Below are positions 37,605 through 45,578 of a stretch of 64,000 nucleotides of DNA, one piece after another; the stretch's first letter is position 1, and every line of letters begins with the position of its first letter. The notes beneath the pieces are model-generated. The model saw only the letters and a list, made by a program, of their open reading frames with translations, was not told where the DNA came from and searched no databases. The translations under genes were made by a program, and so were the position numbers. The DNA comes from Asticcacaulis solisilvae (GTDB lineage: Bacteria; Pseudomonadota; Alphaproteobacteria; Caulobacterales; Caulobacteraceae): the NCBI RefSeq assembly GCF_017875235.1, contig NZ_JAGGMI010000005.1, positions 248,001-312,000 on the forward strand, in the 5' to 3' direction.

Positions 37605-37643
37605 ATCTCCTGACGACATCACACTGATGTCGTCAGGAGATAG
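37603..37643. terminator. Long perfect stem-loop after the receptor gene
   Basis: A 19-bp perfect inverted repeat (arms 37603-37621 and 37625-37643, core CTGACGACATCA) with a 3-base loop CAC. It lies between the receptor stop and phoD and may attenuate transcription or stabilise the receptor mRNA end. Confidence 0.7.
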
Positions 37644-37675
37644 CGAGGACCGGTAATTCCCCAGCCGGTCCTCGC
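37643..37675. terminator. Second stem-loop upstream of phoD
   Basis: GCGAGGACCGG and CCGGTCCTCGC pair perfectly over 11 bp around an 11-base loop and are followed by CTTCTTATTTT. It directly abuts the preceding long hairpin and looks like a rho-independent terminator placed 22 bases before the phoD start codon. Confidence 0.7.
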
Positions 37676-37697
37676 CTTCTTATTTTCGAGGTCCTCC

Positions 37698-39227
37698 ATG
37701 TTTACGCGCCGCCTGTTTCTCACATCGGCTTCGGCCGCCCTCTGGCTTCCGGCGGCCGCACGATCGGCCGCCCGTTATCCATTCACGCTTGGCGTCGCTT
37801 CCGGCAGCCCGCGTGACGACGGCATGGTGCTGTGGACGCGGCTGGCGCCCGATCCGCTCAATGGTGGCGGCATGCCGAAAGGTACAACCGAGGTACGCTG
37901 GCGGCTGTGCAGCGACGCCGCCATGTCGCAGGAGGTCCGCCAAGGCGTCTTCACCACCTCGGATGCCGTCGGCCACAGCGTCCACCTCGTCCTGAAGGGG
38001 CTCAAGCCCGGGCGCGAATACTGGTACCAGTTCCATTACGCCGACGCCGACAGCCCTGTCGGCCGGACGCGCACGACGTCGCGCGCAGATGCCAGCATCA
38101 AACTGGCCCATGCCAGCTGCCAGAGCTATGAGGGCGGCTACTTCACCGCCTACAAGGACATGGCCGAATGGACGCCCGACTGCGTCATCCATGTCGGCGA
38201 CTATATTTACGAAGGCGGTATCGGCACGCTGGGCACACGAATGCGCGACATTGGACGCGGCCGCCGCCAGGCCTTCGAGACCGTCCGCCTGCACAACAGC
38301 GCCGAGATCGTCACCCTCTGGGATTACCGCAACCGCTACGCCCTCTACAAAAGCGACACAAACCTTCAGGCCGCCCATGCCGCGGCGCCGTGGATCGTCG
38401 CCATGGACGACCACGAGGTCGACAACAACTGGGCCGCCGGCATCCCGCAGGACCCGCACGCCCAGACCGAACTTGAATTCCGCGTCCGCAAGCTGGCGGC
38501 GTTCCAGGCCTACTGGGAGCACATGCCGATCGAAAAGCCGCCGGTGCTCAACGGCATCGACAGCACGCTCCAGCTTTACGGCCGCTATCGCTTCGGGCCG
38601 GCGGAGATCAATCTGCTGGATACGCGCCAGTACCGCGACGACCAGGCGTGCGGCGACAATCGCAAGCAACCGTGCGGGGTCCTGACCGATCCGGACCGCA
38701 CCCTGACCGGCCGCGCCCAGGAACAATGGCTGCTCGACGGCATAGCGCGGTCCGACGCCGCCTTTACCGTCCTGGCGTCACAGACCTGGTTCTCGTCCTT
38801 CCGCTATAATCCCGCCCCCGAAGCGCCCGAGCGAAATCTCGACCAGTGGGACGGCTACCCGGCCCAGCGCCAGAAGCTGACCGACGCCCTGCAACGCGGC
38901 AAGGGACATCCGGTCGTCGTCTCGGGTGACTGGCACTGTTCGGCAGCCACGACGCTGCACAGCGATCCCTATGATGCCAAGACCAAGCGCATCGGCCATG
39001 AGTTCGCCGGCACGTCGATCGCTTCGGGCTGCCCGTGGGCGCGCGACATGACCGACGCGCTGAGCGAGAACCCGCACGTCCGCTACTACAACGGCGACAA
39101 GCGCGGCTATGTCCGCCACGTCGTGACCGCCGGCGACTGGACGGCGCAGTTCCGCACCGTCACCGATCCGGGCGTCGAAAACAGCCCCGTCACCACCGAC
39201 ACCGAAGTTCACACGAAGGATATCTGA
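37698..39227 (+). CDS. phoD: Alkaline phosphatase D family phosphodiesterase/phosphatase
   Basis: A 509-residue exported enzyme releasing phosphate from phosphodiesters and monoesters. It has a Tat-type signal (MFTRRLFLTSASAALW). The PhoD N-domain begins FTLGVASGSPRDDGMVLWTR, and the metal-site motifs follow: VIHVGDYIYEGG, IVAMDDHEVDNNWAAG and VVSGDWHCSAATT. PhoD enzymes use Ca and Fe. It is followed after one base by the phospholipase C gene, so the two form an operon. The upstream hairpins suggest partial uncoupling from the receptor. Confidence 0.93.
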   Translation: MFTRRLFLTSASAALWLPAAARSAARYPFTLGVASGSPRDDGMVLWTRLAPDPLNGGGMPKGTTEVRWRLCSDAAMSQEVRQGVFTTSDAVGHSVHLVLKGLKPGREYWYQFHYADADSPVGRTRTTSRADASIKLAHASCQSYEGGYFTAYKDMAEWTPDCVIHVGDYIYEGGIGTLGTRMRDIGRGRRQAFETVRLHNSAEIVTLWDYRNRYALYKSDTNLQAAHAAAPWIVAMDDHEVDNNWAAGIPQDPHAQTELEFRVRKLAAFQAYWEHMPIEKPPVLNGIDSTLQLYGRYRFGPAEINLLDTRQYRDDQACGDNRKQPCGVLTDPDRTLTGRAQEQWLLDGIARSDAAFTVLASQTWFSSFRYNPAPEAPERNLDQWDGYPAQRQKLTDALQRGKGHPVVVSGDWHCSAATTLHSDPYDAKTKRIGHEFAGTSIASGCPWARDMTDALSENPHVRYYNGDKRGYVRHVVTAGDWTAQFRTVTDPGVENSPVTTDTEVHTKDI

Positions 39228-39228
39228 C

Positions 39229-41364
39229 ATGACGCAGACCGACCGCCGTTCCTTCCTAAGCCTGATGGGCGCGGGCGCCGCCATGGCCGCCACGCCGTTC
39301 GCCAGCGCCATCGCCCAGGCCGCCAGCCTGCCGGCCAGACGCGTCACCGGCACCATCAAGGACGTGAAGCACATCGTCATCCTGATGCAGGAGAACCGCT
39401 CCTTCGACCACTATTTCGGCACGATGCGCGGCGTGCGCGGCTTCGGCGATCGCTTCCCGGTCCCGATGAGCGCCGGCCCGGTCTGGCAGCAATCCGACGG
39501 CCAGAAGGTCATCCCGCCCTATCACCTCAATACCCAGAAGACCAACGCCATCGCCGTCCCGGGTACGCCGCATAGCTTCTCGGACAGCCAGGCCGCCTGG
39601 AACCAGGGCAAGTTCGGCTTCTGGCCAAAGTACAAGAACCCCTATTCGATGGGCTATTACCAGCGCGACGACATCCCGTTCCAGTTCGCCCTGGCCGAAG
39701 CCTTCACCATCTGCGACCACTATCACTGCTCGATCACCACCGGCACTGATCCGAACCGCATCGTCTTCTGGTCGGGATCGAACCACGATCCCAAGCTGCG
39801 CGAACAGGGCATCAACGGCACCGAGGCCGATTCCGAGCCCAACAACATGCGCTGCTGGGTCAAGGGCGCCCTGCCCGAGCCCGGCTATCAGTACCAGGGC
39901 TCGGCCTTTCCGTGGCTGACGCTTCCCGACGTATTGGAAAACGCCGGCGTGTCGTGGCGCATCTACCAGGACCCGAACGACAACTGGACCGGCGCCATGC
40001 ACGGCGGCCTGGCTTTCGAGAGCTTCCGCAATGCCAAGCCGGGTTCGCCTATCTATGAAAAGGGTATGAGCCACTGGTCGCTGGAACAGTTTGCCAAGGA
40101 TGTGAAGGACAATGCCCTGCCGGCCGTCTCGTGGATTCTGCCGAACAAGGAATGGTCTGAACATCCGTCCGCCTCGACGCCTTTGCAGGGCGCGGAATTC
40201 ACCGCCGGCATCCTCAACGCCCTGACCGCCAATCCGGATGTGTGGGGCTCGACCGTCTTCTTCCAGACCTTCGACGAGAATGACGGCCTGTTCGACCACC
40301 TGCCGCCGTCGGCGCCGCCCTCCTATGCCGCAGACGGTACGCTGATGGGGAAATCAACTGTTGATTTGAAAGGCTTCTACTTCAACGATCCACAGCGCAA
40401 GTTCCTTGATCCGTCCGACACGATCAGCGGCACAGTTCGCCCGTGGGGCCTGAGCGCGCGCGTGCCGATGTATGTCGTCTCGCCTTGGTCGAAAGGCGGT
40501 TGGGTGACGTCGCAGGTTTTCGACCACACTTCGGTCGGCCAGTTCCTGGAGAAGCGTTTCGGCGTCACTGTGCCGGCGATCAGCCCGTGGCACCGCGCGG
40601 TGTGCGGGGACCTGACCTCGGCGTTCGATTTCAGCCACGTCGAAGATCCGGCCTTCCCGGGTCTGCCGGATGCGTCGGGATCGGAAAAGGCCGTGCTGGC
40701 GCAGATCCACCGCAAGCGGATCGAGCCGCCGGTAAAGCCGGAGCCTCTGATCCAGGAAAAAGGCTCGCGGCCGTCGCGTGCCCTGCCCTATGCGCTGGAT
40801 GTCAAGGCCGCAACCAAGGCTGGCGGCGTAGAACTGACCTTTGTCAATACCGGCACGGCCGGAGCGGTCTTCCACGTCTATGACAAGCTGGACCTCGAAG
40901 CCATCCCGCGCCGCTATACGGTCGAAGCCGGCAAGACTTTAAGCGATAGCTTCACCGGCGCGCGTCATGACCTGTGGCTGCTGGGACCGAACGGCTTCCA
41001 CCGCGCTTTTGTCGGGACGGCGGAGACGGCCGGGATCGAAGTGACAGCCACCACGACGCCGCTCGCCTTGACTGTCCAGATGCGCAATCGCAGTTCGGCT
41101 TCCGTGACCTTGACTGTGGATGCCGAGGTTTATGGCCTGGGCGTGAAGACGGTGACACTGGCGGCGGGGGCGTCTCGCAAGGAGATGTTCGATCTGGCCA
41201 AGCAGGGGCACTGGTACGATGTGTCGGTCCGCACCGAAGGTTTCGAGCGCCGCTTTGCCGGACGTGTGGAAACCGGTGCGCATGGCATCAGCGACCCGGC
41301 CATGGCTGCCGTCGAACAGCCTGTGCCCGCTGCGAAACCGGAAATGCGCCTGCCGAAATTTTAA
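39229..41364 (+). CDS. Phosphocholine-preferring phospholipase C (non-haemolytic type)
   Basis: A 711-residue Tat-exported enzyme (DRRSFLSLMGAGAAM) of the PLC/acid phosphatase family. The catalytic region begins VKHIVILMQENRSFDHYFGT, with the Asn-Arg-Ser catalytic segment, and continues with TTGTDPNRIVFWSGS and FDENDGLFDHLPPSAPP, a metal-binding Glu/Asp set. Two C-terminal DUF756-type domains follow (about 510-610 and 615-690). It hydrolyses phosphatidylcholine or related lipids to a phosphorylated head group that PhoD could then dephosphorylate. It is the last gene of the locus; a composite repeat follows. Confidence 0.92.
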   Translation: MTQTDRRSFLSLMGAGAAMAATPFASAIAQAASLPARRVTGTIKDVKHIVILMQENRSFDHYFGTMRGVRGFGDRFPVPMSAGPVWQQSDGQKVIPPYHLNTQKTNAIAVPGTPHSFSDSQAAWNQGKFGFWPKYKNPYSMGYYQRDDIPFQFALAEAFTICDHYHCSITTGTDPNRIVFWSGSNHDPKLREQGINGTEADSEPNNMRCWVKGALPEPGYQYQGSAFPWLTLPDVLENAGVSWRIYQDPNDNWTGAMHGGLAFESFRNAKPGSPIYEKGMSHWSLEQFAKDVKDNALPAVSWILPNKEWSEHPSASTPLQGAEFTAGILNALTANPDVWGSTVFFQTFDENDGLFDHLPPSAPPSYAADGTLMGKSTVDLKGFYFNDPQRKFLDPSDTISGTVRPWGLSARVPMYVVSPWSKGGWVTSQVFDHTSVGQFLEKRFGVTVPAISPWHRAVCGDLTSAFDFSHVEDPAFPGLPDASGSEKAVLAQIHRKRIEPPVKPEPLIQEKGSRPSRALPYALDVKAATKAGGVELTFVNTGTAGAVFHVYDKLDLEAIPRRYTVEAGKTLSDSFTGARHDLWLLGPNGFHRAFVGTAETAGIEVTATTTPLALTVQMRNRSSASVTLTVDAEVYGLGVKTVTLAAGASRKEMFDLAKQGHWYDVSVRTEGFERRFAGRVETGAHGISDPAMAAVEQPVPAAKPEMRLPKF

Positions 41365-41373
41365 ACTGCGTCA

Positions 41374-41513
41374 CTCCTCCCTGTCGCGCAGCGATGGGGA
41401 GGGGGACCGCCAGCGAAGCGCAGCGGTGGTGGGGCCTACCGCCTGAGTCACCCCCCTCCGTCATCTTCGCTTCGCTCGATGCCACCTCCCCATGCCTTCG
41501 GCACAGGGAGGAG
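41374..41513. repeat. Composite hairpin repeat upstream of fliI
   Basis: About 140 bp bounded by perfect inverted ends CTCCTCCCTGT and ACAGGGAGGAG. It contains one module with GGGGAGGGGGACCGC..GCGGTGGTGGGG and an inverted partner with CCCCCCTCCGTCA..TGCCACCTCCCC. It is the same two-module composite as at 49332-49502 and 51982-52147, in the opposite orientation. Confidence 0.85.
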
Positions 41514-41524
41514 AATTCTTCGCA

Positions 41525-41538
41525 TTAACCAATCTTAA
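41525..41538. promoter_or_regulatory. Possible CtrA-type site upstream of fliI
   Basis: TTAA-CCAATC-TTAA lies 26 bases before the fliI start. The spacing is six rather than the consensus seven, so this is a weak candidate. fliI is a CtrA-class flagellar gene in Caulobacter. Confidence 0.35.
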
Positions 41539-41563
41539 GGCGTCGTTCACCATACTGTCCCGC

Positions 41564-42895
41564 ATGGAACAACTGGTGCACCTCGCCCGCAATATCGACC
41601 CGATGCGTGTCTTCGGCCGGGTCGCCGTGGTCAACGGCCTGCTGATCGAAGCCAAGGGCGGCCTCAGCTACATGCAAGTCGGCGCGCGCTGCGAAATCAT
41701 CCGCCGCCACGAAGCGCCCCTGCCTGTCGAAGTCGTCGGCTTCCGCGAGGACCGCGCCCTGATGATGCCCTTCGGCCCGGTCGAAGGCATCACGCCGGGC
41801 GCCGAAATCCGCATCTCGTCCGAAGGCGCCAAGGTCCATCCTACCACCGCCTGGCTTGGGCGCATCATCGATAGCTTCGGCGAGCCGATCGACGGCTTTG
41901 GCCCTTTGCCGCAAGGCCCGGAAGGCTATTTGCTCAAGGCCTCGCCGCCATCCGCCCACTCGCGCCAAAAGGTCGGCGAGCGCCTCAATCTCGGCGTCCG
42001 CGCCATGGATGTCTTCACCACCTGCTGCCGCGGTCAGCGCCTGGGCGTTTTCGCCGGTTCCGGCGTCGGCAAGTCGGTGCTTTTGTCCATGCTGGCGCGG
42101 GAAGCCACCTGCGACGCCGTCGTCGTCGGCCTGATCGGTGAACGCGGCCGCGAAGTGCGCGAATTCGTCGAAGAAACCCTTGGCCCCGAAGGCCTGCGCC
42201 GCGCCATCGTCGTTGTCGCCACCTCGGATGAGCCCGCGCTGAAACGCCGCCAGGCCGCCTATATGACCCTGGCGCTATCGGAATATCTGCGCGACCAGGG
42301 GCTGGAAGTCCTGTGCCTGATGGATTCGGTGACGCGTTTCGCCATGGCCCAGCGCGAGATCGGCCTGGCGACCGGCGAGCCGCCAACGACCAAGGGCTAT
42401 ACACCCACCTGTTTCGCCGAACTGCCGAAACTGCTGGAGCGCGCCGGGCCCGGCCCTATCCTGCCCGACGGCACGCGCACCGGCCCGATCACCGGCCTGT
42501 TCACCGTGCTGGTCGACGGCGACGACCACAACGAGCCAATCGCCGACGCCGTGCGCGGTATCCTCGATGGCCACATCGTCATGAGCCGGGGCATTGCCGA
42601 GCGCGGCCGCTTCCCGGCGATCGACGTGCTTAAAAGCATCAGCCGGACCATGCCCGACTGCCAGACCATCCCCGAACGTGAGATCGTTCGCCAGGCGCGC
42701 AAGGTGCTGTCAAGCTATACCAACATGGAAGAGCTGATCCGCATCGGCGCCTATCGCCAGGGCGCCGACCCTGACGTCGATCGCGCCATCATCCTTAACC
42801 CTGCCGTCGAAGATTTCCTGCGCCAGGGTAAGGATGAATACACACCTCTTGACGAGTCCTTTACACTTTTGGGTCAGATTTTAAGTCAGTCCTGA
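41564..42895 (+). CDS. fliI: Flagellum-specific ATPase FliI
   Basis: The F1-beta-like ATPase of the flagellar type III export apparatus. Walker A is [14 protein letters not shown] (residues 161-174); [19 protein letters not shown], the Walker B region [20 protein letters not shown] and [20 protein letters not shown] identify the FliI/YscN family. I start at the ATG at 41564 ([10 protein letters not shown]); the frame is open upstream, but that part is repeat sequence. Length is 443 aa. fliJ follows after 93 bases. Confidence 0.96.
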   Translation: MEQLVHLARNIDPMRVFGRVAVVNGLLIEAKGGLSYMQVGARCEIIRRHEAPLPVEVVGFREDRALMMPFGPVEGITPGAEIRISSEGAKVHPTTAWLGRIIDSFGEPIDGFGPLPQGPEGYLLKASPPSAHSRQKVGERLNLGVRAMDVFTTCCRGQRLGVFAGSGVGKSVLLSMLAREATCDAVVVGLIGERGREVREFVEETLGPEGLRRAIVVVATSDEPALKRRQAAYMTLALSEYLRDQGLEVLCLMDSVTRFAMAQREIGLATGEPPTTKGYTPTCFAELPKLLERAGPGPILPDGTRTGPITGLFTVLVDGDDHNEPIADAVRGILDGHIVMSRGIAERGRFPAIDVLKSISRTMPDCQTIPEREIVRQARKVLSSYTNMEELIRIGAYRQGADPDVDRAIILNPAVEDFLRQGKDEYTPLDESFTLLGQILSQS

Positions 42896-42988
42896 TCGCC
42901 AGGATTAACGAAGTTCCGAATGCCCAGCATTCGGCAAGGGCGACCGCCCGCCGCGCATGTTTGCGCGTAGAAAGTGAAGGGTAGTGAA

Positions 42989-43423
42989 ATGACCAAGTGG
43001 GCAAAGTCTCTGATCCGTCTGTCTACGTTCGAAGTCGAGACGCTGCAGAAACGCCTCGCTGAAGTGGTCACCCGCCGCACGCACATCGAAATGCGCGTTG
43101 CGACCCTGGATGCCGAATTTGAGCTGGAATGCGTTCGCGCCTCCCAGGACGCCACGCTGGCGCACGGCCTTTCCGCCTATAAGCACGGTTATAAGTTCCG
43201 CCGCGACACCGCCGTCGCCGAACTGGACCTGATCTCCCAGGAAGAAGCCGGCGTTCGTGACTCTTTGAGCAGCGCCTTCGAAGACCTCAAGAAGTTCGAA
43301 CACGTCGCCGAAGTCACCAAGTTGAAGCAGGTCGCCGCCGCCAAGCGCGTCGAGGACGCCATGCTCGACGAAGCCGCGCTGCGCATCGCCGGCAATGCCG
43401 CCAAGGTCCAGCGCCGCGCCTGA
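42989..43423 (+). CDS. fliJ: Flagellar export protein FliJ
   Basis: A 144-residue, almost fully helical coiled-coil protein: LIRLSTFEVETLQKRLAEVV at the N terminus and heptads through VTKLKQVAAAKRVEDAML. Position directly after fliI and the length fit FliJ, the general export chaperone and ATPase stalk. The ATG at 42989 has AAGGG about 8 bases upstream and is preferred to the in-frame GTG at 42974. The xylanase gene begins only 4 bases after the stop. Confidence 0.85.
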   Translation: MTKWAKSLIRLSTFEVETLQKRLAEVVTRRTHIEMRVATLDAEFELECVRASQDATLAHGLSAYKHGYKFRRDTAVAELDLISQEEAGVRDSLSSAFEDLKKFEHVAEVTKLKQVAAAKRVEDAMLDEAALRIAGNAAKVQRRA

Positions 43424-43427
43424 TCGC

Positions 43428-44471
43428 ATGCAGCTGTCGCGGCGTAACCTGATCGCGGGCGCTTCGGCCCTCTTTGCCGCCCCTGCCTGCGCCAAGCAGG
43501 ACTATATCTCCTTACCCCCGCTGAAATCGCTGCTGGCCTCACCGCTCGGCGTGGCCGTGCGCGACCTGCAGCTAGACGATCCTGAGTGGACGAAGCTTGC
43601 GACCACCCACTTTTCGCGCCTGACGGCCGAGTGGGAAAGCAAGATGGAATATGTGCTGAAGCCCGACGGCACACTGCAGTTCGACCGCGGCGACCGCCTG
43701 GCCCAGTTTGCCCGCGATAACGGCATGACCGTCCACGGCCACACCCTTGTCTGGTACGAGCAGGACGGCGAGCCCTTCCAGAAACTGAAAACGAACCGCG
43801 ACGCCTTCCTGGCCTTCTATGCCGACTATATCAAGGCCGTCATGACGCGTTATCGCGGCATCGCCACAGGCTGGGATGTCGTCAATGAGCCCATCCTGTT
43901 CGAAGGCGAAGGCCTGCGCGACTGCCTGTGGCGCCAGGTCCTGGGCGACGACTATATCGGCCTGGCCTTCGCCGCCGCCCGCGAGGCCGACCCCGATGCT
44001 GTTTTGTTCGTCAACGAGTACCATCTCGAACACCGGCCGGTGAAGCGCAAGACCCTGCTGAAACTGGTCGAGAGCCTGCTGAAATCCGGCGCGCCGATCA
44101 CCGGCATCGGCACCCAGACCCATATCTCGGCCGACATCAAGCCGGGCATGATTACCGAGGCCATCCGCGATATCACCTCGATGGGCCTGAAGGTCCATGT
44201 CTCCGAAGTCGATATCGCCATTTCGGACTACAAGTTCGGCAGCATGGCTGAACCGCGTCTCGACCAGATTCGGGCGCTGGAGGAGATCATCACCGCCTAC
44301 AAGGCCATTCCGGCCAGCCAGCAGTACGGCCTGACCTTCTGGGGTCTGCGCGACTCCGATTCGTGGATCAATGCGCCACGCGAGACCAATGGCCGCGACG
44401 AGCCTTTGCTCTTCGACAAACTGGGCCGGCCGAAGCCATTGACGGCGGCCCTGGCCAAGGTGCTCGCCTAA
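43428..44471 (+). CDS. GH10 endo-1,4-beta-xylanase
   Basis: A 347-residue exported xylanase. The N terminus MQLSRRNLIAGASALFAAPA is a Tat-type signal. The TIM-barrel motifs of GH10 are present: AEWESKMEYVLKPDG, VHGHTLVWYEQ, WDVVNEP with the acid/base Glu, and KVHVSEVDIAI with the nucleophile Glu. LTFWGLRDSDSWI completes the active site. There is no carbohydrate-binding module. It begins 4 bases after fliJ and so probably shares its transcript, an unusual partner for a flagellar export gene. Confidence 0.93.
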   Translation: MQLSRRNLIAGASALFAAPACAKQDYISLPPLKSLLASPLGVAVRDLQLDDPEWTKLATTHFSRLTAEWESKMEYVLKPDGTLQFDRGDRLAQFARDNGMTVHGHTLVWYEQDGEPFQKLKTNRDAFLAFYADYIKAVMTRYRGIATGWDVVNEPILFEGEGLRDCLWRQVLGDDYIGLAFAAAREADPDAVLFVNEYHLEHRPVKRKTLLKLVESLLKSGAPITGIGTQTHISADIKPGMITEAIRDITSMGLKVHVSEVDIAISDYKFGSMAEPRLDQIRALEEIITAYKAIPASQQYGLTFWGLRDSDSWINAPRETNGRDEPLLFDKLGRPKPLTAALAKVLA

Positions 44472-44488
44472 GCTTTCTTAAACGGCAA

Positions 44489-45061
44489 TTACTGCTCGGC
44501 CTTGCCGAAGCGCGGGCGGAAGAAGGGATCTTCCAGGATATTGCCGGTTTCCGGCTCGACGGTGGCCGGTGGTTCCGACGACGGCACTTCGAAGCGCAAC
44601 GGATCGGGCCGCGACGTCGCCGGCTGGACCGTCGGCGCGGGTTGGGGTTGGGCGGCGGCCTCGGTCTGGGGCGCCATATACGGTGATTGCGGCCGCCCGG
44701 CCGGCGCCGGTTCCAGCTTTTCCTGATACTGGCGAAGCACGCGCAGGTCGTCGGCGATGCTCAACACCGCCATATAGAATTCGCAGAAGGCGCGCCACAG
44801 CATGACGCCGATCAGGACCATCAGCCAGCTGACGATCAGCACGCCGAAGGCCAGTAACGCGCCCCACACTGTGCTGTCCTTGATCGCCGACCCCACGGCA
44901 ACACCCAGGAAACCCATGGCGGCGATGAAAAACAGGCCCAGGCCCAGCCAGTAGACGATATGGACGATCGGTCGCGCCGTCAGCCGGTCAAAGGTCAGAA
45001 GCGTGCGCGTGATGTCCGAAGGGCGAGTGCTGCCGAATGCCTGACGGATAATCTTGCTCAT
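44489..45061 (-). CDS. DUF4282 membrane protein
   Basis: A 190-residue protein with two membrane helices (about 33-62 and 66-95) following LLTFDRLTARPIVHIVYW, a short helical segment (FCEFYMAVLSIADDLRVL) and a long Pro/Ala/Gln-rich, probably disordered tail. This fits DUF4282, of unknown function. The gene is convergent with the xylanase gene. Confidence 0.82.
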   Translation of the reverse strand: MSKIIRQAFGSTRPSDITRTLLTFDRLTARPIVHIVYWLGLGLFFIAAMGFLGVAVGSAIKDSTVWGALLAFGVLIVSWLMVLIGVMLWRAFCEFYMAVLSIADDLRVLRQYQEKLEPAPAGRPQSPYMAPQTEAAAQPQPAPTVQPATSRPDPLRFEVPSSEPPATVEPETGNILEDPFFRPRFGKAEQ

Positions 45062-45411
45062 GGTATCCCTAACCTGGTCGTGTCGCGGGGCGCACTATAC
45101 ACGCAATTGCGCCAAAAAAACGAACTCTCACCGTCTGTTTCGTTCAAAAGGGACTTTGACGCAAAAATGTCAAGAGTGGAGCCATCAGCAGCATGGCGTC
45201 ATCCTTAGACACAGAGTAACCTGCTAAAGCACGAACAGTGATTTTCAGCAAAGTCCCCCTTCCGTCAGCTTCGCTTAGGCTCGCTGCCACCTTCCCCGTA
45301 AACGGGGAGGAAAAGTGTATGGCATCTGTATTGTTCCTTCCCCGTTTACGGGGAAGGTGGCATTTGCAGAGCAAATGACGGAAGGGGGATTACCGTCTCA
45401 AGAAGGATTCA
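45062..45411. other. Gene-free stretch with repeats upstream of the DUF4282 gene
   Basis: The 350 bases hold the presumed DUF4282 promoter (AT-rich parts near 45110-45180) and a repeat pair at 45254-45389. I see no gene here. Confidence 0.5.
45254..45389. repeat. Inverted pair of hairpin repeat modules
   Basis: The stretch is bounded by a perfect 14-bp inverted repeat, TCCCCCTTCCGTCA (45254-45267) and TGACGGAAGGGGGA (45376-45389). Inside are CCTTCCCCGT-TT-ACGGGGAAGG (45336-45357) and a partner CCTTCCCCGTAAACGGGGAGG, plus small variable hairpins (TTTGCAGAGCAAA). Both modules are of the GACGGAAGGGG type, placed head to head, unlike the composites near fliI, flbD and flbE. Confidence 0.8.
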
Positions 45412-45576
45412 ATGTACCGCATCGTGCTCCAACAATCGATCGCGGAGCGCCCTATGGAAAATAAGCTGATTACTGAAGAAGAAGCTGATCTGGAAGACAT
45501 GATTGCTCGGCTAACGCCTGATGTCCTTCATGAGCCGGTTAGCACAGGTCCAGCGCTGGGCAACGAGTACGCTTAA
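45412..45576 (+). CDS. Small acidic hypothetical protein (54 aa)
   Basis: An ATG at 45412 preceded by AAGGA (7 bases) opens a 54-codon frame. It starts MYRIVLQQSIAERPM, has an acidic middle ITEEEADLEDMIARLTPD and ends GNEYA, with the stop two bases before the end of convergent flhA. A second possible start is the ATG at 45454. No family is recognised. The ribosome-binding site is good, but the length makes chance possible. Confidence 0.35.
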   Translation: MYRIVLQQSIAERPMENKLITEEEADLEDMIARLTPDVLHEPVSTGPALGNEYA

Positions 45577-45578
45577 AC

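Noticed and set aside
41492-41563. N-terminal extension of FliI by 24 residues
   Set aside because: The added residues are encoded by the end of the composite repeat and the TTAA site. The family begins at the ATG at 41564.
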